From Deltaproteobacteria bacterium (GTDB taxonomy: Bacteria > Desulfobacterota > SM23-61), in contig JAPLIW010000730.1 in assembly GCA_026388915.1 (NCBI GenBank), positions 1 to 16,730 of the forward strand: 16,730 bases of DNA, given 5' to 3'. The notes under the pieces were generated by a model, which saw only the letters and a program-made list of their open reading frames with translations, searched no databases and was not told the origin of the DNA. Shown piece by piece: positions 6,913-13,734 of this stretch (position 1 is the first letter of the stretch; every line of letters begins with the position of its first letter). Made by a program: the position numbers and the translations under genes.

Positions 6913-6933
6913 AAAAACTCAGGAAAGCAACGC

Positions 6934-7503
6934 ATGAATACCCTGGATATCATCTTTCTCGTCCTCATCGCCGCCTCGGTGATCTACAGCCTGGTCAAGG
7001 GATTGGTCAGGGAGATCTTTTCTTTTCTGGCCATCATCCTGGGTTTTTTCGGGGCCAGCTACGGGTACTCCCGGGCGGCGGAATGGCTCAAAGGCTGGGT
7101 GGAGCAGGAAACCCTGGCCCAGATCCTCGGTTTTGCCGTCCTCTTTGTGCTCGTGGCCATCGCCGTGAGCCTGCTGGGCATCCTGCTTTCCCGGCTGATC
7201 CACAAGGGAGGGCTCGGCTGGGCCGACCGCATGGGAGGGGCCGCGTTCGGCTTCCTCAAGGCCGTCCTTCTTATCGCCATCATCCTTCTCGTGCTCACCG
7301 CTTTCTTGCCCCCCAAGAGCAAGGTCCTTCTCGAGTCGAAAATCTCCCCGGCCGCCCTCACCATCGCCCGGGGGCTTTCTTTCCTGGTTCCGGAAAAATT
7401 CCACAGGCTCTACGCGGAGAAAGAAAAGGAGCTCAAAAAATATTGGGCGCTCCGGGATTTTCTTCCGGATAAACCCCAGACCAAAGGATTGAAGAAGCCA
7501 TGA
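6934..7503 (+). CDS. CvpA family membrane protein
   Basis: 189 residues with about four hydrophobic segments (roughly 3-20, 29-47, 65-87, 104-125) and the family motif DRMGGAAFGFLKAVLL (98-113), the feature that identifies CvpA-like proteins. CvpA of enteric bacteria is linked to colicin V production and envelope stress; the biochemical role is unknown. The C-terminus is a charged cytoplasmic tail rich in Lys/Glu. An in-frame ATG at 6847 would add 29 residues, but that stretch is upstream of, and would include, the promoter, while ATG 6934 has AGGAAAG nine bases ahead. Its stop overlaps the next start (ATGA), so the two are co-translated. Confidence 0.85.
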   Translation: MNTLDIIFLVLIAASVIYSLVKGLVREIFSFLAIILGFFGASYGYSRAAEWLKGWVEQETLAQILGFAVLFVLVAIAVSLLGILLSRLIHKGGLGWADRMGGAAFGFLKAVLLIAIILLVLTAFLPPKSKVLLESKISPAALTIARGLSFLVPEKFHRLYAEKEKELKKYWALRDFLPDKPQTKGLKKP

Positions 7504-7931
7504 AAGGATCTCTTTTCTTCGCGAAAATGAAAGCGCCGGCCGAAAGGCATCGGGGCATGACGACTCCGGGCTGCTTGTTCCTTCTGATCCTCCTGGCGAT
7601 CCTGGGATTTGCGGGATACCGGGTCGGCACCGCTTACTGGGAGTATTACCAGGTGCGGGAAGAGGTCCGGAACGTTCTGACCTGGACCGTGGCCGGGACG
7701 CCCAAGCATGAAGCCGACGTCGTTAAAAGGGTCATTACCCGGGTCGCCGATGAAGCCGGACTCCAGTTGACCCCCAAGAATATCCGCGTCACCCAGACCG
7801 CCAGCTCCCTGACCATCAACGTCTTCTGGGTCCAGGACCTGGACTTTCTCGTGTACACCTACCCGATGGATTTTACGGTCAGCCTGACCGAGCCTTTACG
7901 GTGGGGAGGGCGGGGGCTGGTGATCAAATAA
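7500..7931 (+). CDS. Small single-pass membrane protein, unknown function
   Basis: 143 residues. One transmembrane helix (about 25-42, CLFLLILLAILGFAGY) is followed by a soluble alpha/beta-looking domain of about 100 residues with alternating hydrophobic strands (SLTINVFWVQDLDFLVYTYPMDFTVSL). The arrangement resembles small DUF4845-type proteins, but I do not claim membership. The start overlaps the cvpA-like stop by four bases; an inner ATG (7557) directly ahead of the membrane segment is an alternative. Its partner suggests an envelope role. Confidence 0.75.
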   Translation: MKGSLFFAKMKAPAERHRGMTTPGCLFLLILLAILGFAGYRVGTAYWEYYQVREEVRNVLTWTVAGTPKHEADVVKRVITRVADEAGLQLTPKNIRVTQTASSLTINVFWVQDLDFLVYTYPMDFTVSLTEPLRWGGRGLVIK

Positions 7932-7938
7932 TTTTCTG

Positions 7939-7968
7939 GGACGCGGATGAACGCGGATAAACACGGAT
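7939..7968 (+). repeat. 30-bp repeat made of three 10-bp units (ACRCRGATRA family)
   Basis: GGACGCGGATGA, ACGCGGATAA and ACACGGAT follow each other with a 10-base period. The same organisation with A/G changes (ACACAGATGA, ACACAGATAA, ACACAGAT) occurs at 12619-12648 and inverted at 12736-12765. It lies in the 105-base gap between two convergent genes. No rho-independent terminator is visible in that gap. Confidence 0.75.
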
Positions 7969-8036
7969 GGGGAAAAGGAAGAATCGAAAAGATCCCGAAA
8001 GAATGAAAGGGAAAGAGAGCTAAATAAAAAGAGGGT

Positions 8037-9524
8037 TTAAATGAGGAACTCGGCCACGTGGATGTTGTATTCGTTCGGGTCGAGGGTCTTCACGATGGAC
8101 TGCTTGAAGTTGCGGCTCCCCTCATCCATCTCCCGCAGGTCCACAATCCTTCCCTTCCGGTACTCCCCCTCGCCGTACTGGAGCAGGCATACCTTGGGCC
8201 GATCGATCAGGTCCGGATCTTCCTGGGTCTGCACCACGATCCCCATCTCATTGGTGTTCAGCAGGACCAGCGTTCCCAGGGGGAAAATCCCGATCATGTT
8301 GATGAAGACTTTCACCAGAGCGGGGTCAAAATCCTTGCCGGCCCGCTCGAGCATCAGCCCCAGGATCTTCTCCGAAACATAGGGATACTGGCGGTAGACT
8401 CGGGGCCGCACCAGGGCGTCGTAGAAATCGGAGATGGCGATGATCTTGCCGAAGAGGGTCACCTTGCGCTTGCGCGCCAGCTTGGGATAGCCGGTCAGGT
8501 CAAACTTCAGGTGGTGTTCGAAGGCCGCGTCGATCAACCGCGCCGAGAGCTCTCCCCATTCTTTCAGGCGGATCACCATCTCCGCTCCCACCACCGGATG
8601 GGAGCGGATCATGGCCCATTCCTGGGGAGAGAGTTTATCCGTCTTGTTCAGGACTTCCTTGGGGATGCTGACCTTGCCGATGTCATGGAAGAGGCCGGCC
8701 ATGCCCAGGTGGGACAGGTGTTTCTTGGCAATGCCGATCCGCTGCCCCAGGGCAATGGCGTAGATGGCCACGTTGACGCAGTGGTTGAAGGTGTAATCGT
8801 CGTAGTTCTTGATGTTGGCCAACCCCAGGAGGGCGGACTCGTCCTGCATGATGGAGTTGACCGCGCTCTGCATCAGGTGCTTGGCCTTGCGGATGTTGAT
8901 CAGTTTCTGGGTCCGGATTCCCTCGGACACCTCCTTGACCAGGTTGACGGTCTTGAAATAGATCTGCTTGGAATACCGCTTCTGCTTTTCCGAGTCGATG
9001 AGGAGATCCTCATCCCGCACATACTCCAGCTTTCCCACGCTGATTCCGTGGATCCCCTTGGATTCCAGCTGCCGGTTAACGTAGAGGTAGTTGCTCTCGT
9101 TGCCGTCATCCAGCTTGGCCAGGAGGAAAACAAAATCCTTGAGCTGCGGCCCTTCGATTTCCTCGCTGAATTCCAGCTCCCCGAGCATTCGTTTGCCCAT
9201 TTCCTGGGAGAAGATTTTGAAGACGGAATAACGGTCGGCTTTCACCGGGATGCGGATGCTGTTGAAAAAGAAATTATCCCGGACGAGCTTGAGGTACAGC
9301 TGGCCCTGGGACTGCACGAAGGGGTTGACCGTCTGGAGCACTTCCCGGGTCAGCTTTTCGATGGTGGTGTTGTTGCGATCGTACAGGGTGGCGCCCTTCA
9401 ACAGGCGGTAGAAACGAAAGATGAACTCGGTCCCCATCATCTCGGGAAGATGTTCCTGGCCGGCGGGGATCCGGACGTCCATCAGGTCATCGCTCCTGCT
9501 CTTCCCTCGGCTTTCTGCGCACAT
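8037..9524 (-). CDS. HD-GYP domain protein, probable cyclic-di-GMP phosphodiesterase
   Basis: 495 residues. N-terminal sensory-like region (about 30-140), linker, then an HD-GYP domain (about 240-400). Metal ligands are present: His248 (NHCVNV), His280-Asp281 (HDIGK), His309 (SHP), His337-His338 and Asp366 (ISDFYDAL), with GYP at 345-347. The usual Glu after HH is Leu and the GYP loop reads FDLTGYPKL, a variant. Family members hydrolyse c-di-GMP to pGpG or GMP; activity is inferred from intact ligands. A C-terminal extension (about 410-495, GTLVLLNTNEMGIVV) is the barrel-like tail common in this group. Start ATG overlaps the HEAT gene stop (TAATG) with AGAGG upstream. No transmembrane segment. 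Confidence 0.93.
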   Translation of the reverse strand: MCAESRGKSRSDDLMDVRIPAGQEHLPEMMGTEFIFRFYRLLKGATLYDRNNTTIEKLTREVLQTVNPFVQSQGQLYLKLVRDNFFFNSIRIPVKADRYSVFKIFSQEMGKRMLGELEFSEEIEGPQLKDFVFLLAKLDDGNESNYLYVNRQLESKGIHGISVGKLEYVRDEDLLIDSEKQKRYSKQIYFKTVNLVKEVSEGIRTQKLINIRKAKHLMQSAVNSIMQDESALLGLANIKNYDDYTFNHCVNVAIYAIALGQRIGIAKKHLSHLGMAGLFHDIGKVSIPKEVLNKTDKLSPQEWAMIRSHPVVGAEMVIRLKEWGELSARLIDAAFEHHLKFDLTGYPKLARKRKVTLFGKIIAISDFYDALVRPRVYRQYPYVSEKILGLMLERAGKDFDPALVKVFINMIGIFPLGTLVLLNTNEMGIVVQTQEDPDLIDRPKVCLLQYGEGEYRKGRIVDLREMDEGSRNFKQSIVKTLDPNEYNIHVAEFLI

Positions 9525-11305
9525 TAGAACCTCTGTTCCTTCGGAACCTGCCGCCGGAGGGCCTGCTGACAGGCCTGCCGGATGCGGGCGTTCCTGGATT
9601 CCTGCCCCCGCTCCAGGACCTCCTTGGCTTCCCGGGAGGCGATCAAGGCTAGGGCGCTGGCCGCCCCCTGCCGGAGTTCATCCATTCTTTTCCGGCGGAA
9701 CCAGGCTTTCTTCATCAGGAGTTTGCGGAGCAGGGGGATGGGGTCGTTGGAGCCGGCCAGGCCGATGGCATCGAAGAAGGCCTTCTTCTCCGCCGCCTCC
9801 TTCCGGGTGAACTCCTTGGCCTGAATGACCTCCAACAGGTAAGGCAGACTGTTCTTCCGCCCCACTTTGCCCAGGTTCAGGGCGGCGGCGCACCGGATCC
9901 GCACATCCACATCCTGCAAGGCCTTGATCAAAAGGTGGAAAGCCTTGGCTCCCCCGATGGCCCCCAGGGCCTGCACCGCCTCCCGGCGCACCCGCATCTC
10001 CCGGTGGCCGAGGGCCTTCTGCACGGAGGGAATCGCCGGCTCCTTGCCGATGCGGCCCAGGATGTACACCACGTTCCGCACCAGGTACCAGCGGCGGTCT
10101 TCCATGAAGGGGAGGATCTGATCGATCTGGTCCTTTCCGATCTCACAGACCGCATCGCAGACGGTCCGGCGGGCTTTGGGATTTCCGAGATCGCCCAGCA
10201 CTTTCATCAGGGGCTGGAGAGAGCTGGGCTTCAACAGCTTGAGGTAACCTCTCACCTCATCCAGGCGCACCCCTTCCCGTCTCTCCAGGACTTTGCCGAT
10301 CCGCTCGATCCGCTGAGGGTCGCCGGCGCTCTCCGCCAGGTCCTGAATGGCTTTGAGCTGCCATTCCTGCAGGGAATAGGTTTTCAGGATGATAAAGACC
10401 CGGCTCAAAAGGTCCGTGGCCTTCTGGAATTCCCCGAGGGTCAGCAGGGCATCCAGAAGCTTGTTGAGAACCGTGACCGCGTCCTGGTACGGCTCCGGCT
10501 TTTTCTCCAGACCCATGATTTCGAAGAGGATGTCGATGATGTTGAACAGGAAGATGGGAGAGGTCTCCGTTTCCACTTCCTTCCGCAGCCCTTCGAGTTC
10601 CTGCGGGGTGAGAAAGTAAACGTCCCGGTTCATGGCCAGGGAGGGAGGGCTGGCCGCCCGGGTCATGGCCTCATAATAGTTGACCTCTTCCCCGGTCTCT
10701 TCGTCCAGGTAGTCGGGGTCGATCTGGTGGGCCAGCGGTTCGAAAATGAGGTTTTTCCGGAACTGTTCGATGTTCTCCGGAATGATGACCGCGGTGTCTT
10801 CCAGATATTCGTCGGTGGCCTGGTAGCTGATATGGACAAAGTCCCGCTCCCAGATCATGGTCACCAGGTCGTCTTCCTGCTTGTTGACCTGGTCCCCCCG
10901 CTTGATGATGTCGAGGAATCCCTGGATTTCCCATTCCTCCAGCCCTTCCAGGAAGCGAAATTCCCGCAAACCGTCCTTGTAAAGGAAAAAGGCCAGGCTA
11001 CCTTTCAGGTCTTTGTTTTCGTACATGACCCGGTTGTTGAAGCTGAACTCGTACTCCCCGATCTTGAAGGAAAAAACATGATACCGTTTCAGGAAAAATT
11101 GAAACTTGCGGAAGAGAAGTTCGCGGAAACCGACCAGAGAAGGGTTTTCCGGGGGGAAGATGCGGAAGGCCTTGATGGTCTTGACAAAAATATTCATCAA
11201 GTCCCGGGCATGAAGAAATACCTCATCAACCTCTTCGCCTTCGAAGGAGGCGATCTCATCGCTGACGTCGATAGTTTTTTTCTCCCTTTCCAGATCTACC
11301 GCCAT
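9524..11305 (-). CDS. HEAT-repeat protein with N-terminal module shared with the adjacent HD-GYP protein
   Basis: 593 residues, no membrane segment. Residues about 40-140 form an alpha/beta region resembling that of the downstream HD-GYP protein. The C-terminal part (about 350-590) is made of HEAT-type helical repeats, for example LGDLGNPKARRTVCDAVCEIG, RWYLVRNVVYILGRIG, MRVRREAVQALGAIGG and VDVRIRCAAALNLGKVG, a protein-protein scaffold. A TTG immediately before the ATG could serve as an alternative start (11308); ATG at 11305 is preferred. The stop overlaps the HD-GYP start by one base, implying tight co-expression and probably a complex. Exact role unknown; a scaffold or regulator for the phosphodiesterase is inference. 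Confidence 0.9.
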   Translation of the reverse strand: MAVDLEREKKTIDVSDEIASFEGEEVDEVFLHARDLMNIFVKTIKAFRIFPPENPSLVGFRELLFRKFQFFLKRYHVFSFKIGEYEFSFNNRVMYENKDLKGSLAFFLYKDGLREFRFLEGLEEWEIQGFLDIIKRGDQVNKQEDDLVTMIWERDFVHISYQATDEYLEDTAVIIPENIEQFRKNLIFEPLAHQIDPDYLDEETGEEVNYYEAMTRAASPPSLAMNRDVYFLTPQELEGLRKEVETETSPIFLFNIIDILFEIMGLEKKPEPYQDAVTVLNKLLDALLTLGEFQKATDLLSRVFIILKTYSLQEWQLKAIQDLAESAGDPQRIERIGKVLERREGVRLDEVRGYLKLLKPSSLQPLMKVLGDLGNPKARRTVCDAVCEIGKDQIDQILPFMEDRRWYLVRNVVYILGRIGKEPAIPSVQKALGHREMRVRREAVQALGAIGGAKAFHLLIKALQDVDVRIRCAAALNLGKVGRKNSLPYLLEVIQAKEFTRKEAAEKKAFFDAIGLAGSNDPIPLLRKLLMKKAWFRRKRMDELRQGAASALALIASREAKEVLERGQESRNARIRQACQQALRRQVPKEQRF

Positions 11306-11336
11306 CAATCCTTTTCCTTTTCCCTGATTCTCTCCT

Positions 11337-11365
11337 ATCTTCTCGTTTTAAAAGCGATTTGTCAA
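11337..11365 (-). promoter_or_regulatory. Candidate promoter for the HEAT / HD-GYP operon
   Basis: On the minus strand a perfect -35 TTGACA (11360-11365) is 17 bases from GAAGAT (11337-11342), a weak -10. It lies just upstream of the HEAT start, with GGAAAAGGA as the ribosome site, and diverges from the tRNA promoter. Confidence 0.45.
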
Positions 11366-11436
11366 TCTTTTTCCTCCCGCCCCGCTTAGCGCTTGTGGGG
11401 CGCAATCATCGGGGAGCGAGGTTTCTCTAAAAAAAG

Positions 11437-11466
11437 TTGACCTGCTTGGGCTTTCAATGCTAATTT
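11437..11466 (+). promoter_or_regulatory. Promoter of tRNA-Arg
   Basis: TTGACC (11437-11442) and TAATTT (11461-11466) are 18 bases apart, with TGC just before the -10. The tRNA starts 12 bases beyond the -10. This is a convincing bacterial tRNA promoter layout. Confidence 0.6.
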
Positions 11467-11478
11467 ATTTTCAAGCGT

Positions 11479-11555
11479 GGGCGATTAGCTCAGATGGATA
11501 GAGCGTTGGTCTCCGGAACCAAAGGCCGCCGGTTCGAACCCGGCATCGCCTACCA
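11479..11555 (+). tRNA. tRNA-Arg (anticodon CCG)
   Basis: A 77-base cloverleaf with encoded CCA. Acceptor GGGCGAT pairs with ATCGCCT (first pair G-U), D-stem GCTC/GAGC, anticodon stem TTGGT/ACCAA around loop CTCCGGA giving anticodon CCG (Arg, CGG codons), and T-arm GCCGG/CCGGC with loop TTCGAAC. The discriminator is A and CCA occupies 11553-11555. It stands alone with its own promoter. Confidence 0.95.
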
Positions 11556-11560
11556 CCTAA

Positions 11561-11820
11561 CTTAAGGACGCAGAGCGCAGAGAGCATAGCGGTAAAACCG
11601 TAAATTTCTGGTCGGTTACGCTTTGCTCTCTGCTCCATGCCCTATGCGGTTTTGCTTCTCCTGGCGCATAGAGCATAGTGATATGGAATGAAAACCGTAA
11701 ACCTTACGCATTTTACACTATGCCTTCCAATGTTTTTTTATCACCAAGCATAGAGTCAAAGCGGAATCTTCTGGATTTTGGGATTTTACTCTGTGCCCTC
11801 TGCTCTATGCTCTTTGCTTT
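11561..11820. repeat. Repeat block after tRNA-Arg with hairpins of the GCAGAGAGCATAG type
   Basis: The 266-base gap between the tRNA and the dehydrogenase holds degenerate copies of GCAGAGAGCA/TGCTCTCTGC and CATAGAGCATAG. The clearest arm pair is GCAGAGAGCA at 11577-11586 with its exact complement at 11624-11633, forming a long imperfect hairpin. CATAGTG/CACTATG form another pair further on. It also opens with GGACGCAGAGCGCAG, like the repeat at 16628-16653. No gene or integrase is seen. Confidence 0.7.
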
Positions 11821-11821
11821 T

Positions 11822-12595
11822 CTATATGGTCAGGTATCCCCCATCCACCGGAAGGATGATTCCGGTCACATACGTCGAGGCCTCCGAGGCCAGAAAGGTT
11901 GCCGCCCCTTTTAATTCCTCCCCCTCGCCATACCTCTTCATGGGAATATGGGCGAGGAGTCGATCCCGGTGGTGATCCATTACCCATTGACTCATGTCCG
12001 TAGGAAACCATCCCGGCGCAATAGCATTCACCCGGATGTTATACTTGGCCCATTTGGCGGCCAGATCCTTGGTAAAGGTGATCACCGCCCCCTTGCTGGC
12101 GCTGTAGGCGATGGCGTCCGCCACTTCCGTTTCCGTTCCCACGATCCCCATGATGGAAGTAATGTTGATAATACTTCCGCTCTTCTGGCGGATCATGGCC
12201 CGCCCGGCAATCTGGGAGAAAAGGAAGAGGCCGTTGATGTTGGTGTCCATGACCTTCTGCCACCCTTCCAGGGGATACTCCTCGGGGGTGGCCCCCCAGT
12301 TGGTTCCGGAATTGTTCACCAGAATGTCCAACCGGCCAAAGGTCCTAATAGTCTCATCGACAACCGCTTGGATTTCTTTAGCTGACTTTACATCGCAGCC
12401 CCGGGCCAGGGTTTTGACTCCCAGCCGGGCCAGGTCCCCTGCGGCCTTCTGGCAGGTCTGCACTTTTCGGGAGCAGAGGACGATGTGGGCCCCTGCCTCG
12501 GCCAGCCCCTCGGCCATCTTCAGCCCGATCCCCTTTCCCCCGCCGGTGACAATCGCCACTTTGCCTTTCAAATCAAACATTTCCCTTACATTCAT
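11822..12595 (-). CDS. Short-chain dehydrogenase/reductase (SDR)
   Basis: 257 residues, classical cytosolic SDR. NAD(P)-binding TGGGKGIG (17-24), NNSG (94-97, usual NNAG changed to NNSG), catalytic Ser147, and YSASK (Tyr164, Lys168) are all in place, followed by IAPGWFPTDM. The fold resembles FabG, gluconate 5-dehydrogenase and related oxidoreductases. Substrate and cofactor preference cannot be read off. A GTG-initiated frame from 12634 would extend it into the inverted repeat, so ATG 12595 with GGGGTG six bases ahead is preferred. It is separated from the radical SAM gene by a 180-base repeat-filled gap and is probably a separate transcription unit. Confidence 0.92.
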   Translation of the reverse strand: MNVREMFDLKGKVAIVTGGGKGIGLKMAEGLAEAGAHIVLCSRKVQTCQKAAGDLARLGVKTLARGCDVKSAKEIQAVVDETIRTFGRLDILVNNSGTNWGATPEEYPLEGWQKVMDTNINGLFLFSQIAGRAMIRQKSGSIINITSIMGIVGTETEVADAIAYSASKGAVITFTKDLAAKWAKYNIRVNAIAPGWFPTDMSQWVMDHHRDRLLAHIPMKRYGEGEELKGAATFLASEASTYVTGIILPVDGGYLTI

Positions 12596-12618
12596 TTTTT
12601 CACCCCAAAAAAATAATT

Positions 12619-12765
12619 GGACACAGATGAACACAGATAAACACAGATTTCAGCAAAACTATTTGAACCCGGATAAACAGACAAAGTGCCTAGAATATTT
12701 AAATTGCAATAAAGTGCCATACGTTTCTTATTCTTATCTGTGTTCATCTGTGTTTATCTGTGTCC
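12619..12765. repeat. Inverted pair of 30-bp ACACAGATRA tandem repeats
   Basis: Positions 12619-12648 hold three 10-base ACACAGATRA units. 12736-12765 carries the reverse-complement arrangement, with the middle two unit types swapped in order. The 87-base centre is AT-rich, holds two AAAGTGCC copies (about 12684 and 12711) and has no ORF. The pair fills the gap between the radical SAM and dehydrogenase genes. Confidence 0.75.
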
Positions 12766-12774
12766 CATAAAAAA

Positions 12775-13731
12775 TCATAAAAAGCGAATCATCCGGATTC
12801 CTCTCCTTTGGTCCAGGCGGTGAATGCTCTCCTCCCGGGCGATGTTCAAGGCTTCCTCATACTCCTTGCCGGTGATCCTGCGGTTCAAAGGAGGATGCTC
12901 CATGGCGTCGCCGCAAGGGTGGTACTGGGCCATGACGTTAACATAAGTATCCGGCGATACCTCCCGGGCCAGGAATCGCATGGCCTCGCGCGTACCCGCC
13001 AACCCCCCCGGCAGAACCAGATGCCTCACCAGCACTCCCCGCTCCGCGATGGAGCGGGCGTCCAGGACGAGGTCTCCCACCTGCCGGTGCATCTCCCGGA
13101 TCGCCGCCCGCGCTCTCTCCGGATAGTCTTTGGCCCGGCAGTAGTGTTGCGAAACCTCCCCGTCCATGAATTTCAGGTCGGGCATGTAGAGGTCAAAAAC
13201 CCCTTCCAGGAGCCGGAGGGTTTCCAGGGAATCATAGCCTCCGGTATTATACACCAGGGGAACCTTCAATCCTCCCTCAATCGCCAGGGGAAGAGCGGCC
13301 AGGATCTGCGGGACCACATGGGAGGGAGAGACGAAGTTGATGTTGTGGCACCCCTGTTCCTGGAGGTGAAGCATCACCCCGGCCAGTCGATCCGGGGATA
13401 ATTCCCGGCCTTCTCCCAGATGGCTGATCTCGTAATTCTGGCAGAAGAGGCACAGAAGGTTGCAGTGGGTGAAAAAGATCGTTCCCGATCCCCCACTCCC
13501 CACCAGGGGGTCTTCTTCGCCGAAGTGGGGGCTGTAGCTGGAAACCACGCTATTCCGTCCGGTCCGACAGAACCCCCTTTCATCCTCCAGCCGGTTTACC
13601 CTGCATTCCCGCGGGCAGAGCCGGCAGGATTTCATGAACTCCCCAGCTTCCGCCGCGCGCTCCTCCAGGATTCCCCTTTCATGCAGATCCAGGTAGGAGG
13701 GGCAAAAACCTGTCTTGTCCTTCGGCGCCAT
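12775..13731 (-). CDS. Radical SAM protein, PflA-like (COG1313/PflX type)
   Basis: 318 residues. The SAM [4Fe-4S] motif CNLLCLFC has Cys90, Cys94 and Cys97 in CX3CX2C form, and an extra N-terminal Cys set CRLCPRECRVNR (Cys36, 39, 43) with GFCRTG may bind another cluster or zinc. Further family landmarks are SGGSGTIFF, HNINFVSPSH, YNTGGY and YMPDLKF. The group is related to pyruvate-formate-lyase activase, yet no glycyl radical enzyme is encoded in the window, so the target is unknown. It follows the regulator by three bases and has only a poor ribosome site, implying coupled translation. Cytosolic, oxygen-sensitive enzyme expected. Confidence 0.9.
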   Translation of the reverse strand: MAPKDKTGFCPSYLDLHERGILEERAAEAGEFMKSCRLCPRECRVNRLEDERGFCRTGRNSVVSSYSPHFGEEDPLVGSGGSGTIFFTHCNLLCLFCQNYEISHLGEGRELSPDRLAGVMLHLQEQGCHNINFVSPSHVVPQILAALPLAIEGGLKVPLVYNTGGYDSLETLRLLEGVFDLYMPDLKFMDGEVSQHYCRAKDYPERARAAIREMHRQVGDLVLDARSIAERGVLVRHLVLPGGLAGTREAMRFLAREVSPDTYVNVMAQYHPCGDAMEHPPLNRRITGKEYEEALNIAREESIHRLDQRRGIRMIRFL

Positions 13732-13734
13732 GCT

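Noticed and set aside
8058..11389. Long plus-strand open frames of about 480 codons opposite the HD-GYP and HEAT genes
   Set aside because: They are antisense shadows produced by GC-rich codon use; the minus-strand products carry clear domain motifs while these have none and no ribosome sites.
11479..11600. tRNA-Arg as an attachment site of an integrated element
   Set aside because: No integrase, no second partial tRNA 3' end and no phage or plasmid genes were seen within the window.
12600..12770. Repeats considered as a CRISPR array
   Set aside because: Units abut with a 10-base period and no unique spacers, are inverted relative to each other, and no cas gene is present.
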